Positions 34,713 to 44,784 are shown, numbered from the stretch's first letter. The stretch: 64,000 nucleotides of DNA from Amycolatopsis bullii (GCF_014654205.1 NZ_BNAW01000052.1:1-64000); one strand, 5' to 3'. Translations and numbers: made by a program. The notes: generated by a model from the letters alone, not told the origin.

Positions 34713-37700
34713 ATGACCGTCACGATCGAACCCACCGGTGCCATCCCCGAGGTCACGCTCGCCGGCCGGGCGCTGTTCCGGTCCGGCCCCGGCGCCGGTG
34801 AACGAACCCTTCTCGACGTGCTCTCCGCCACCGCCGAGCGGCACCCGAACGCGGCCGCGATCGACGACGGCACCACCACCCTGACCTACCGCCGGCTCCT
34901 CGAGGAGATCGACGCCTACGGGCGCCGCCTCCGCGGCTACGGCGTCGGCCTCGGCGACCGCGTCGGCATCCGGATCTCCTCCGGCACCGCCGAGCTGTAC
35001 ATCGCCATCCTCGCCACCCTCTCCGTCGGCGCCGCCTATGTGCCGGTCGACGCGGACGACCCGGACGAGCGGGCCGAGCTGGTCTTCGAAGAAGCCCAGG
35101 TCGCCGCCGTCGCCACCGACGGCAAGATCAACGTCCACTCCACGCCGGGCGGTCGTGACGGCGTCCCCGGCCCGGCCGACGACGCCTGGATCATCTTCAC
35201 CTCCGGCTCCACCGGCAAGCCCAAGGGCGTCGCGGTCACCCACGCGAGTGCCGCCGCCTTCGTCGACGCCGAGGCCGAGCTCTTCCTCACCGACGAGCCG
35301 ATCGGCCCCGGCGACCGCGTCCTGGCCGGCCTCAGCGTCGCCTTCGACGCCTCCTGCGAAGAGATGTGGCTGGCCTGGCGCCACGGCGCCTGCCTGGTCC
35401 CGGCGCCCCGTGCGCTGGTCCGCACCGGCGTCGACCTCGGCCCGTGGCTGGTCGCGCAGCGCATCACCGTCGTCTCGACCGTGCCGACGCTGGCCGCGCT
35501 GTGGCCCGCCGATGCCCTCGAAGACGTCCGCCTGCTCATCTTCGGCGGCGAGGCCTGCCCGCCGGAGCTCGCCGAGCGCGTCGCCGTCGAAGGCCGCGAA
35601 GTCTGGAACACCTACGGCCCCACCGAGGCCACCGTCGTCGCCTGCGCCGCGCAGTTGACCGGCGACGGCCCGGTCCGCATCGGCCTCCCGCTCGCCGGCT
35701 GGCAGCTCGCCGTCGTCAACGACGAAGGCGAACCGGTCGCCATGGGGGAGACCGGCGAGCTCGTCATCGGCGGCGTCGGCCTGGCCCGCTACCTCGACGC
35801 GGCCAAGGACGCCGAGAAGTTCGCGCCGCTGCCGTCGCTGGGCTGGCAGCGCGCGTACCGCTCGGGCGACATGGTCCGCGCCGAAGAAGAAGGCCTGCTC
35901 TTCCTCGGCCGCCTCGACGAGCAGGTCAAGCTCGGCGGCCGCCGCATCGAGCTGGGCGAGGTCGACGCCGCGCTGCAGGCCCTGCCGGGCGTGCAGGGCG
36001 CGGCCGCCGCGATCCGCCGCACCAAGGCCGGCAACCAGGTTCTCGTCGGGTACGTCGTCCCCGGCGGCGACAACTTCGACCACGACCAGGCGGCAACCCG
36101 CCTGCGTGAGCACCTGCCCGCCGCGCTGGTCCCGCTGCTCGCCGTGGTCGACGACCTGCCGACCCGCACCTCCGGCAAGGTCGACCGCGCCGCCCTCCCG
36201 TGGCCGCTGTCCACAGTGGAGGCTTCGGGGCTGACCCCGACCGAGACGTGGCTCGCCGAAGGCTGGGCCGAGATCCTCGGTGTTTCGGTCGACAGCCCGA
36301 AGGCGGACTTCTTCACCCACGGCGGCGGCAGCCTGACCGCCGCCCAGGTGGTGGCCCGCATCCGCACCCGGCACCCGCAGGTGTCGGTCGCCGACATCTA
36401 CGCCCACCCCAAGCTGGGCGCGCTGGCCTCGATGCTGGACGCGCTGAGCGGCCAGGCCACCGAACGCCGGGACATCGCGCCGACCAAGCGCCGCGCCGGG
36501 GTCATCCAGACACTGCTGATGGTCCCGCTGATGGGCCTGGTCGGCTTGCGCTGGGCGACGCTCGCCGCCGCGCTGTCGAACGTCCTGGCCCTGCTCGGGT
36601 TCGCCTGGGCACCGACGCTGAACTGGGCGTGGATCGGCCTGGCCTGGGTGGTGCTGTTCAGCCCGGCGGGCCGGATCGCCATCGCCGCCGGCGGCGCCCG
36701 CGTGCTGCTGTCCGGGGTCCGCCCCGGCACCTACCCGCGCGGCGGGAGTGTCCACTTGCGACTGTGGACGGCCGAGAAGCTCGCCGAGTTCTCCGGCGCG
36801 GACAGCGTGGCCGGCGCGTCCTGGATGACGACGTACGCGAAGGCGCTCGGCGCGCGGATCGGCAAGGACGTCGACCTGCACTCGCCGCCGCCGGTCACCG
36901 GCTTCCTCAAGCTGGGCCGCGGTGCCGCGATCGAGCCCGAGGTCGACCTGTCCGGTCACTGGGTCGACGGCGACGTCGTGCACATCGGCAAGGTCCGGGT
37001 CGGCGCGGAAGCCCGCGTCGGCGCGCGCAGCACGCTCTTCCCGGGCGTCCGCATCGGCAAGGGCGCGGAAATCGCGGCCGGCTCGACCGTCCGCGGCGCC
37101 GTCCCGGCCGGGCAGCGCTGGGCCGGTTCGCCCGCCGCCCGCGTGGCCAAGGACGAGCGGGACGCGCTGAAGTGGCCGTCGAGCCGCCCGCCGCGGTCGT
37201 ATTTCTGGGCCGCCGTCTACGGCGCGACCTCGCTGTTCCTCGGTTTCCTGCCCGGGATCGCGGCGCTGGCGGGCGTCGCGGTGCTCGGCGGCGCGATCTC
37301 CGGCGCAACGACGCTGCCGGACGCCTTCACCCGCGCGATGATCTTCGTGCCGGTCGCGACCGTGGCGTACTTCGGCGCGTACATGCTGCTCGTGCTGATC
37401 GGCGTCCGGTCGTTGAGCATCGGCATGGTCGAGGGCTACCACCCGGTGCACGGCCGCGTCGCCTGGCAGGTCTGGGCCACCGAGCGCCTGATGAGCATGG
37501 CCCGCGAAGGCCTGTTCCCGCTGTACGCCAGCCTGTTCACGCCGGTGTGGCTGCGGCTGCTCGGCGCGAAGGTCGGCCGCAACGTCGAGGCGTCGACCGT
37601 GCTCGCGCTGCCGAAGATGACCAAGGTCGACAGCGGCGCGTTCCTGGCCGACGACACCATGGTCGCCACCTACGAACTCAACCACGGCTGGCTGCACGTC

Positions 37701-38588
37701 GCCCCGGCGCGGATCGGCAAGCAGGCCTTCCTCGGCAACTCCGGGATGACCGCGCCCGGCCGTTCGGTGCCCAAGCGCGGCCTGGTCGGCGTCCTGTCGT
37801 CGACGCCGCTGAAGGCCAAGAAGGGCTCGTCGTACCTGGGCATGCCGCCGCTGCCGGTCCGCCGCGCGGTCGGCGAGGCCGACACGAGCCGCACCTACAC
37901 CCCGGCGCTGCACCTCAAGGCGGCGCGGGCGCTGGTGGAGCTGTGCCGGATCATCCCGGTCATGTGCGGCGTCGCGCTGACCGTCGTGGTCGCCTTCGCC
38001 CTGCTGTGGACGGCTTCGGCGTTCGGTTTCGGCGTCGCCGCGCTGCTGGCCGGGCCCGTCCTGCTGGCCGCCGGGATCGTCGCGGCGCTGACGGCGACGG
38101 CGATGAAGTGGCTGCTGGTCGGCAAGTTCCGCGAGATCGACCACCCGCTGTGGAGCTCCTTCGTCTGGCGCAACGAGCTGGCCGACACCTTCGTCGAGGC
38201 CTTCGCGGTGCCGTGGCTGATCGGTTCGGTCGGCGGCACGCCGTTGCTCACCGCGTGGCTGCGCACGATGGGCGTCAAGATCGGCCGCGGGGTCTGGCTG
38301 GAGACGTACTGGCTGCCCGAGGCCGACCTGGTCTCCCTCGGCGACGGCGCGACGATCAACCGCGGCTGCGTCGTGCAGACGCACCTGTTCCACGACCGGA
38401 TCATGAGCATGTCCCGGGTGACCCTCGGCGAGGGCGCGACGCTCGGCCCGCACGGCATCGTGCTGCCGGGCGCGGGCATCGGCGCGCGCACGACGGTCGG
38501 CCCGGGCTCGCTGGTGACCCGCGGGGACGAGGTGCCTGCCGACACGCGCTGGCTGGGCAACCCGATCTCCGCGTGGCCCGGTAAGTAA
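34713..38588 (+). CDS. Pls/PosA-family single-module non-ribosomal peptide synthetase (poly-amino-acid synthetase type)
   Basis: A 1291-aa membrane NRPS. The adenylation domain (about 30-500) has FTSGSTGKPKG, the alpha-amino-binding Asp D212 in FDASCEEMW, NTYGPTEATV, YRSGD, GRLDEQVKLGGRRIELGEVD and RTSGKVDR. The carrier domain has the phosphopantetheine Ser540 in GGGSL. Then come three pairs of transmembrane helices (about 596-650, 832-900, 1080-1135) around three soluble domains with left-handed beta-helix hexapeptides (about 730-810, 945-1020, 1185-1285). This is the A-T/six-TM/three-C-domain plan of epsilon-poly-L-lysine synthetase Pls (1319 aa). There is no thioesterase or canonical condensation domain. 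The product is probably an isopeptide homopolymer or short oligomer; the monomer is not determined. Confidence 0.92.
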   Translation: MTVTIEPTGAIPEVTLAGRALFRSGPGAGERTLLDVLSATAERHPNAAAIDDGTTTLTYRRLLEEIDAYGRRLRGYGVGLGDRVGIRISSGTAELYIAILATLSVGAAYVPVDADDPDERAELVFEEAQVAAVATDGKINVHSTPGGRDGVPGPADDAWIIFTSGSTGKPKGVAVTHASAAAFVDAEAELFLTDEPIGPGDRVLAGLSVAFDASCEEMWLAWRHGACLVPAPRALVRTGVDLGPWLVAQRITVVSTVPTLAALWPADALEDVRLLIFGGEACPPELAERVAVEGREVWNTYGPTEATVVACAAQLTGDGPVRIGLPLAGWQLAVVNDEGEPVAMGETGELVIGGVGLARYLDAAKDAEKFAPLPSLGWQRAYRSGDMVRAEEEGLLFLGRLDEQVKLGGRRIELGEVDAALQALPGVQGAAAAIRRTKAGNQVLVGYVVPGGDNFDHDQAATRLREHLPAALVPLLAVVDDLPTRTSGKVDRAALPWPLSTVEASGLTPTETWLAEGWAEILGVSVDSPKADFFTHGGGSLTAAQVVARIRTRHPQVSVADIYAHPKLGALASMLDALSGQATERRDIAPTKRRAGVIQTLLMVPLMGLVGLRWATLAAALSNVLALLGFAWAPTLNWAWIGLAWVVLFSPAGRIAIAAGGARVLLSGVRPGTYPRGGSVHLRLWTAEKLAEFSGADSVAGASWMTTYAKALGARIGKDVDLHSPPPVTGFLKLGRGAAIEPEVDLSGHWVDGDVVHIGKVRVGAEARVGARSTLFPGVRIGKGAEIAAGSTVRGAVPAGQRWAGSPAARVAKDERDALKWPSSRPPRSYFWAAVYGATSLFLGFLPGIAALAGVAVLGGAISGATTLPDAFTRAMIFVPVATVAYFGAYMLLVLIGVRSLSIGMVEGYHPVHGRVAWQVWATERLMSMAREGLFPLYASLFTPVWLRLLGAKVGRNVEASTVLALPKMTKVDSGAFLADDTMVATYELNHGWLHVAPARIGKQAFLGNSGMTAPGRSVPKRGLVGVLSSTPLKAKKGSSYLGMPPLPVRRAVGEADTSRTYTPALHLKAARALVELCRIIPVMCGVALTVVVAFALLWTASAFGFGVAALLAGPVLLAAGIVAALTATAMKWLLVGKFREIDHPLWSSFVWRNELADTFVEAFAVPWLIGSVGGTPLLTAWLRTMGVKIGRGVWLETYWLPEADLVSLGDGATINRGCVVQTHLFHDRIMSMSRVTLGEGATLGPHGIVLPGAGIGARTTVGPGSLVTRGDEVPADTRWLGNPISAWPGK

Positions 38589-38669
38589 CGAAAGCGGGAC
38601 CAGGCGCGCCGGACTCACCCGTGCCGTGCGAGCCTGGTTCCAGCACGCACGACGAAAGGTTCGCCACGG

Positions 38670-40073
38670 GTGATTTCGAAGGCTCCCGCTCCCGGCGCGG
38701 ACACCTCCGGCGACCCCTACCTGCCCGCGCACGGCAACGGCGGCTACCGGACCCGGCACTACGACCTGAGCCTCGACTACAAGGTCGCGCCGAACCGGCT
38801 TTCGGCGTCGGCGGTGATCACCGCGGAGGCCACGCAGGCGCTGTCCCGCGTCAGCCTCGACTTCGGCGAGTTCCGGATCAACCGCGTGCTGGTCGACGGG
38901 AAGCCCGCGAAGTACCTCAAGCGCAGTGCGAAGCTGCACGTCAAGCCGGCGAAGCCGATTCCGGCGGGCGGCGTGTTCACCGTGGAGGTCTACTACGTCG
39001 GCAACCCGCGGCCGGTGGGGAGCCGCTGGGGTGACGTCGGCTGGGACGAGCTGACCGACGGCGCGCTGGTGGCGAGCCAGCCGGTCGGGGCGCCGTCGTG
39101 GTTCCCGTGCAACGACCACCCGTCGGACAAGGCCGCGTACCGGGTGAGTGTGACGACGGCGTCGCCGTACCTGGTCGCGGTCACCGGCACCCTGGTCGAG
39201 CGGTCGACGTCGGCGAGCACGACCCGCTGGGTCTTCGAGCGGCCGGAGCCGACGGCGACGTACCTGATGAGCGTCCAGATCGGCCGCTACGACGACGTCG
39301 AGCTGACCGGCCGGGGCTGGGGATCGCCCGCCGGCGTGGGCGCGCGCCTGCTGACCCTCGGCTTCGGGCGCGGCGGCGTCGAGTCGGTCGCCCCCACGGT
39401 GCCGCAGCACGCGGCCGTGCCCCCGCGGCTGCGGCGCGCGTTCGAGCGGGACTTCGGGCGGCAGGGCCGGATGATGGAGTTCCTGCAGCGGCTGTTCGGC
39501 CCGTACCCGTTCGGCGAGTACGTCACCGTGGTCACCGACGACGCCCTCGACGACCCGATCGAGGCCCAGGGCATGGCGATCTTCGGCGCCAACCACGTCG
39601 ACGGCCGCCGCACCCACGAGCGGCTCGTGCTGCACGAGCTGGCCCACCAGTGGTTCGGCAACAGCCTGACGGTGGCCGACTGGCGCCACATCTGGCTGAA
39701 CGAGGGCTTCGCGACGTACGCGGAGTGGCTGTGGTCGGAGGAGTCGGGCGGCGCCCCGGCCGCGGCGCTGGCGCGCGAGTGGTACGCGCGGATCAAGGCC
39801 AAGCCGGCGGACGTCCGGATCGCCGACCCGGGCGTGGCCCGGATGTTCGACGAGCGCGTCTACAAGCGTGGCGGGTTGACGCTGCACGCGCTGCGGGCGG
39901 AGCTCGGGGACCCGGCGTTCTTCGCGTTGCTGAAGTCGTGGGCCGAGGAACACCGGCACGGGCTGGTCACGACGGAGCTCTTCGTGGCTGCCGCGGAGAC
40001 ACACGCCGGCCGTTCGCTGAGCGCGTTCTTCACCCGCTGGCTGTACACCCCGGCGCTGCCTCCGCTGCCCTGA
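38670..40073 (+). CDS. M1-family zinc metallopeptidase paired with the Pls-like synthetase
   Basis: A 467-aa M1 peptidase. The N-terminal beta-sandwich domain (20-200) precedes the zinc site HELAHQWFGN (H322, E323, H326) with the third ligand E345 in WLNEGFATYAEW, exactly HExxH-x18-E. The GAMEN-type exopeptidase motif is not canonical (EAQGMAIFG). It lacks the C-terminal helical domain of full aminopeptidase N and has no signal peptide. It lies 81 bp after the Pls-like gene. In poly-lysine producers a zinc peptidase gene next to pls degrades the polymer, so a role in product turnover or self-protection is plausible. GTG start with AAAGG upstream. Confidence 0.88.
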   Translation: MISKAPAPGADTSGDPYLPAHGNGGYRTRHYDLSLDYKVAPNRLSASAVITAEATQALSRVSLDFGEFRINRVLVDGKPAKYLKRSAKLHVKPAKPIPAGGVFTVEVYYVGNPRPVGSRWGDVGWDELTDGALVASQPVGAPSWFPCNDHPSDKAAYRVSVTTASPYLVAVTGTLVERSTSASTTRWVFERPEPTATYLMSVQIGRYDDVELTGRGWGSPAGVGARLLTLGFGRGGVESVAPTVPQHAAVPPRLRRAFERDFGRQGRMMEFLQRLFGPYPFGEYVTVVTDDALDDPIEAQGMAIFGANHVDGRRTHERLVLHELAHQWFGNSLTVADWRHIWLNEGFATYAEWLWSEESGGAPAAALAREWYARIKAKPADVRIADPGVARMFDERVYKRGGLTLHALRAELGDPAFFALLKSWAEEHRHGLVTTELFVAAAETHAGRSLSAFFTRWLYTPALPPLP

Positions 40074-40198
40074 TTCATCGGATGTCTCTGCCGCTTTCCG
40101 GGTGAATCTCCCTGGCATTTCGCGCTGCCCTCTGCAAGTATGACCGGACGCCGCCGCATGATCTCGCCGAAACGTCGTATGAGTTCGGAGGATGCTTC

Positions 40199-42490
40199 AT
40201 GGACGCAGTGTCCCGGCGGACGGTGCTCCGCTCTGCCTCGGTGCTGGCCGGGGCCGCCGCCTTCGGGGGCTTGTGGGCCCAGGCCGCCCCGCCCGCGGTG
40301 GCCGGAACCAACCCGCACCGGGACGTCGCCACCGATGCCCGGATGGTCTGGCGGCGGCTGCCGAAGAACTGGCAAGAAGGCCCGTTCCTCGCCAACGGCT
40401 ACCTCGGCGTCCAGGTCTACGCCGGGAAGACCCCGAACACGCTCAAGTTCATGCTCAGCCACACCCAGGTGCAGGACCAGCGCATCCAGTGGGAGGCCGG
40501 CATCGGGCTGTCCCGCCTGCCGATCGGGTTCCTCACCCTCACCCTGGCCGGCGCGATCACCGCCGTCGACTGGACCCTCGATCTGTACAACGCCGAACTC
40601 GGCGGCACCATCACCACCGCGCAGGGCTCGGTCGCGTTCTCCGCCGTGGTGCACAACGACCTCGGCGTCCTCCTGGTGTCGCTGACCCCGAGCGCCGGGG
40701 AGACGAACGCCGCCTGGGCGTTCCAGCCCCTCGAATCCGCGACCACCCGGACCGTCCGCAAGCCCGCCGAGTACGTCGCCAACCCGCCGCCGGAACTCGG
40801 CGACGGCTACTGCGCCCAGCCGATGCTCGCCGGTGGCGGGTACACCACGGCCTGGCAGGAACGCGCGATCGGCACGAAACGGCTGCTCGCCGCCACCGTC
40901 GCCTACAGCTTCCCCGGCGTCACCCACACCGCCGACGCCCGAAAAACCGTCCGGAAAGCGCTTGCCACCCGCCCGGACGCGCTGCTCGCCCGGCACCGCC
41001 GCTGGTGGAACGACTACCACCGGCGCAGCTTCGTCTCGGTGCCCGACAAGCAGGTGCAGCGGTTCTACTGGATCCAGCTGTACAAGATCGCGGCCGCCAC
41101 CCGCGCGGACGGGCCGGTCGTCTCCGAATGGGGGCCGTGGTTCCCCGAGGTCGGCAACAGCTGGACCGCGGTCTGGTGGAACCTCAACGTCCAGGTCACC
41201 TACCCGATCGTCAACAGCACCAACCACCCCGAACTCGACGCCGTCACCGAGACCTTCCGGCGTGACCACGCCAATCTCGAGGTGTCCGTCCCGCCCGCGT
41301 ACCGCGACGGCGACACCTACGCTCTCTCGCACCCCGGCGACTGGCGGCTGCGCCCCGGCGGCACGCGCTCGGTGGGCGTCCCCGGGACGACGTCCAAGAC
41401 CGACCAGACCGGGAACCTCCTGTGGGGCCTGCACAACGTCTGGCTGGCCTACCGCCACCACATGGACCGCAGCGTCCTCCGCGGCGTCCTGTACCCGACG
41501 CTGGCCAAGGCGCTGAACTTCTACCGCCACTTCCTGTTCACCGGCCCGGACGGGTGGCTGCACCTGCCGCTGACCCGATCACCGGAGTACGCCGACGCGC
41601 CCGACTGCACCTACGACCTGTCGCTGATCCGGTGGGCGGCCCGCACGCTCGTCGACACCGCCCGGATCCTCTGCCTCGACGAGCCGCGCGTGCCGATCTG
41701 GCGGGAGATCGGCGCGAAACTCGTGCCCTACCACGAAGATCCCGCCAACGGCGTGCTGATCGGCGACGGCGTCCCCCTCGCCGCGTCGCACCGGCACTTC
41801 TCGCACCTGCTGTGGCTGTACCCACTGCGGGAGAAGGTCTGGGACGTCCCGGGCGATCGGGACATCATGACGCGCACCTTCGACCACTGGGCCGCCGACC
41901 AGTCCGCCTGGCACGGCTACAGCTACGCGGCCGCGTCATCGATGAAGTCGGTGATGGACGCGCCCGAAGAAGCGTTGCGGTACCTGAAGTTCTTCCTCGA
42001 CCGGAACGTCGTGGCCGACACCGGGCTGACCGCGAACACGATGTACCGCGAGGGCTCCAACTTCGCCGTCGAAAGCCCGATCACCGCCGCACAGTCCGTC
42101 GTGGACATGCTGATGCAGGGGTCCGGTGGCGTGCTCAAGGTCTTCCCGTCGGTGTCGGCGACCTGGCGCGACGCCTCGATCGCCGGGCTGCGTGCGGAAG
42201 GCGCGTTCCTCGTGGACGCCTCCCGCCGCGACGGCCGGACCGAATTCGTGCGCGTGCACAGCGAAGCCGGCGAGCCGCTGGTGCTCCAGCACGGCGTCGC
42301 CGGAGACGTCGACGTCCGTGACGAGCACGGCCGCCGGCTGCCGTGGCGGGCGGCCGGGCCCGGGCGGATCGCGATCGGGCTGCGCCGCGGCGGCACCGCC
42401 GTCGTCACCCCGTGGGGCGGGCGGCCGGACTTCACGCCGCGGGACGTCCCCGCGCTCGGGCCGGCGCCGGCGTGGGGCCTGCCGAGCTGA
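40199..42490 (+). CDS. GH95-family glycoside hydrolase (alpha-L-fucosidase-like), paralogue 1
   Basis: A 763-aa exported enzyme with a twin-arginine-type signal (SRRTVLRSASVLAGAAAF). The GH95 beta-sandwich domain (about 45-280) starts with RRLPKNWQEGPFLANGYLG. The (alpha/alpha)6 barrel has WWNLNVQ, corresponding to the catalytic N-x-N, SPEYADAPD, carrying the probable acid Glu, and the HRHFSHLLWLYPL motif. The C-terminal beta domain contains GLRAEGAFLVDASRRDGR. GH95 enzymes include alpha-1,2-L-fucosidases and alpha-L-galactosidases; exact specificity is unknown. ATG with GGAGGA upstream. It probably forms a transcription unit with the adjacent paralogue. Confidence 0.88.
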   Translation: MDAVSRRTVLRSASVLAGAAAFGGLWAQAAPPAVAGTNPHRDVATDARMVWRRLPKNWQEGPFLANGYLGVQVYAGKTPNTLKFMLSHTQVQDQRIQWEAGIGLSRLPIGFLTLTLAGAITAVDWTLDLYNAELGGTITTAQGSVAFSAVVHNDLGVLLVSLTPSAGETNAAWAFQPLESATTRTVRKPAEYVANPPPELGDGYCAQPMLAGGGYTTAWQERAIGTKRLLAATVAYSFPGVTHTADARKTVRKALATRPDALLARHRRWWNDYHRRSFVSVPDKQVQRFYWIQLYKIAAATRADGPVVSEWGPWFPEVGNSWTAVWWNLNVQVTYPIVNSTNHPELDAVTETFRRDHANLEVSVPPAYRDGDTYALSHPGDWRLRPGGTRSVGVPGTTSKTDQTGNLLWGLHNVWLAYRHHMDRSVLRGVLYPTLAKALNFYRHFLFTGPDGWLHLPLTRSPEYADAPDCTYDLSLIRWAARTLVDTARILCLDEPRVPIWREIGAKLVPYHEDPANGVLIGDGVPLAASHRHFSHLLWLYPLREKVWDVPGDRDIMTRTFDHWAADQSAWHGYSYAAASSMKSVMDAPEEALRYLKFFLDRNVVADTGLTANTMYREGSNFAVESPITAAQSVVDMLMQGSGGVLKVFPSVSATWRDASIAGLRAEGAFLVDASRRDGRTEFVRVHSEAGEPLVLQHGVAGDVDVRDEHGRRLPWRAAGPGRIAIGLRRGGTAVVTPWGGRPDFTPRDVPALGPAPAWGLPS

Positions 42491-42516
42491 ACCCCGCTCT
42501 TCGACGAGGAGGTCGA

Positions 42517-44784
42517 ATGGACATCACCCGCAGGACCGTACTCGGTGGCGCACTCGCCGGGATCGCCGCCGCCGGCTTGACCCCGGGGATCGCCGAGGCG
42601 GGCAGCGACGACTTCTCCTGGGCCGGGTTCCTGGGCACCGCGGACCTGTACTGGCGGCGATTGCCGAAGACCTGGTACGAGGGACCCTTCCTGGGCAACG
42701 GGTTCCTTGGCTCCGGCATCTACGCCGAGCCCGGGCAGAACGCCATCCGGTTCACCGTCCAGCACAGCCAGGTCCAGGACCACCGCCCGGAGTTCGGCTC
42801 CCTGTTCGGCCTGGCCCGGCTGCCGATCGGGTACTTCACGCTCGAACCGGTCGGCGCGATCACCGCGATCGACTGGCGGCTGGACCTGTGGAACGCCGAG
42901 CTGACCGGCACGATCACGACGTCCGCCGGCAGCCTGAGCCTGCGCGCGATCGTCCACACGGGACAATCACTGCTGGCCGTCGAAATCCGGCCGTCCGAAG
43001 GGGAGCGGGCGTTCAAGTGGGTGTTCCACCCGGCCGTCGCGGTCAGTCCCCGCGCCGACCCGGTGTGGAGCAAGCCGCCGCCGACGGGGTACACCGCGAA
43101 CCCGCCGGCGCAGCTGTCGGGCCGCGGTGACGCGCAGCTGGCCGTCCAGCCGCTGCTGGCCGGCGGCGAGCACGTGACGGCCTGGCGGGAGGTCACGCGT
43201 GGCGGCGCACGCACGCTGTACACGTCGGTGGCCTGGTCGCACCCCGAGAAGACCTCGGTGGCGCGGGCGCTGGGCACGGTCCGCCGGGCGCTTCCGTTCG
43301 CCGCGTTGACCCAGCACCACCGGCGCTGGTGGCACGACTTCTACCGGCAAAGCTTCCTGTCCATTCCGGACACCCGGTTGCAGAGCTTCTACTGGATCCA
43401 GCTGTACAAGGTCGCCTCGGCGGCCCGGCGCGAGGCACCGGTGATGGCGACTTCGGGGCCATGGCTGGAGAACACGCCGTGGCCGGCGACCTGGTGGAAC
43501 CTCAACGTCCAGCTCGAGTACTGGCTGATCCACGGCTCGAACCACCTGGAGCTCGACGCGGTCAGCTACACCCTCGACCAGTACCGGGCCAACCTGACCA
43601 GCCAAGTCGCCTCCCCGTACCAAGCCGATTCGGCGGGCATCCCGCGGACGACGGACATGACCCTGCTCAACGGTGTCTCGAACGCCACCAGCGGGTTCCC
43701 GGTCGGGATCCCGGGGCAGGACACGCCGACACCGGAGGTCGGCAACCTGACCTGGGCCCTGCACAACGTCTGGCTGTCCTACCGGCACACGCTCGATGGC
43801 GTACTGCTCCGGGACACGCTGGTCCCGCTGCTGCGCAAGGCGATCAACTACTACCTGCACTTCCTCACGTCCGGGCCGGACGGGAAGCTGCACCTGCCGC
43901 CGACGTTCTCGCCCGAGTACGGCGTCAACGCCCCTGACTGCAATTACGACCTCTCGCTGATCCGCTGGGGGTGCAAGACGCTGCTGCAGCACGCGCCCGG
44001 CGATCCGCTGGCGCCTCGCTGGCAGACCGTCCTGGCGACGCTGGTGGACTATCCCGCCGACGTCAACGGTTACATGATCGGGGCCGGGGTGCCGTTCGCC
44101 AAGTCGCACCGGCACTACTCGCACCTGCTGCAGATCTACCCGCTCCACGACGTCACGTGGGAGCAGCCGGAGCACCGGGCGATCATCGAGACGTCGCTGA
44201 ACCACTGGGTCGGCTTCGAAGGCGCGTTGCAGGGCTACACCTTCACCGGGGCGGCGTCGATCTCGGCGCAGATGCTGCGGGGCGACCAGGCCGCGTTCTA
44301 CCTCGGCGAGCTGCAGCGGCGGTACATCCAGCCGAACACGATGTACAAGGAGTCGGGGCCCGTCATCGAGACGCCGTTGTCGGCGGCGAAGTCCCTGCAG
44401 GACATGCTGGTGCAGAGCTGGGGCGGGGTGGTGCGGCTGTTCCCGGCGGTGCCGGCGGCCTGGGGTGACGTCGCGCTGCGGGACTTCCGCACCGAAGGCG
44501 CGTTCCTGCTCAGCGCGTCTCGCACGGGCGGGAAGACACGCTGGCTGAAGGTGCACAGCGAGGCCGGCGCGCCCTGCGTGCTGCGGCCGGGCATCGACGG
44601 CGACCTCGCGGTGACGGACGCGCGGGGCCGGGCGCGGCGCTGGCGGCGGCTGGCGAACGGGGACGTCCAGGTCGAGCTCGGGTGCGGTGAGGACGCGTTC
44701 GTGTACCGGAAGGGGGACCGGCCGGACTTCGGCGTCCGGCCGGTGGCGGCGAGCGGGCCGAGTGCGCCGTGGGGCCTGCCGTGA
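42517..44784 (+). CDS. GH95-family glycoside hydrolase, paralogue 2
   Basis: A 755-aa exported enzyme 26 bp after paralogue 1, with GAGGAGG before its ATG. The signal ITRRTVLGGALAGIAAAGL is twin-arginine-like. It repeats the same architecture: RRLPKTWYEGPFLGNGFLG, WWNLNVQLEYW, FSPEYGVNAPDCNYD, HRHYSHLLQIYPLHD, and FRTEGAFLLSASRTGGK. The two copies are diverged outside these motifs, so the duplication is old and specificities may differ. No transporter or regulator accompanies the pair. Confidence 0.88.
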   Translation: MDITRRTVLGGALAGIAAAGLTPGIAEAGSDDFSWAGFLGTADLYWRRLPKTWYEGPFLGNGFLGSGIYAEPGQNAIRFTVQHSQVQDHRPEFGSLFGLARLPIGYFTLEPVGAITAIDWRLDLWNAELTGTITTSAGSLSLRAIVHTGQSLLAVEIRPSEGERAFKWVFHPAVAVSPRADPVWSKPPPTGYTANPPAQLSGRGDAQLAVQPLLAGGEHVTAWREVTRGGARTLYTSVAWSHPEKTSVARALGTVRRALPFAALTQHHRRWWHDFYRQSFLSIPDTRLQSFYWIQLYKVASAARREAPVMATSGPWLENTPWPATWWNLNVQLEYWLIHGSNHLELDAVSYTLDQYRANLTSQVASPYQADSAGIPRTTDMTLLNGVSNATSGFPVGIPGQDTPTPEVGNLTWALHNVWLSYRHTLDGVLLRDTLVPLLRKAINYYLHFLTSGPDGKLHLPPTFSPEYGVNAPDCNYDLSLIRWGCKTLLQHAPGDPLAPRWQTVLATLVDYPADVNGYMIGAGVPFAKSHRHYSHLLQIYPLHDVTWEQPEHRAIIETSLNHWVGFEGALQGYTFTGAASISAQMLRGDQAAFYLGELQRRYIQPNTMYKESGPVIETPLSAAKSLQDMLVQSWGGVVRLFPAVPAAWGDVALRDFRTEGAFLLSASRTGGKTRWLKVHSEAGAPCVLRPGIDGDLAVTDARGRARRWRRLANGDVQVELGCGEDAFVYRKGDRPDFGVRPVAASGPSAPWGLP

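Noticed and set aside
34713..38588. Start of a multi-module NRPS cluster
   Set aside because: Only one A-T module is present, without condensation or thioesterase domains, and neighbours are not tailoring enzymes.
34500..40118. Very long open frame (over 1800 codons) on the minus strand
   Set aside because: It is antisense to the Pls-like and M1 genes, whose domain motifs are intact on the plus strand. Its translation is low-complexity R/G/A/V/D-rich, as expected from third-position GC bias.
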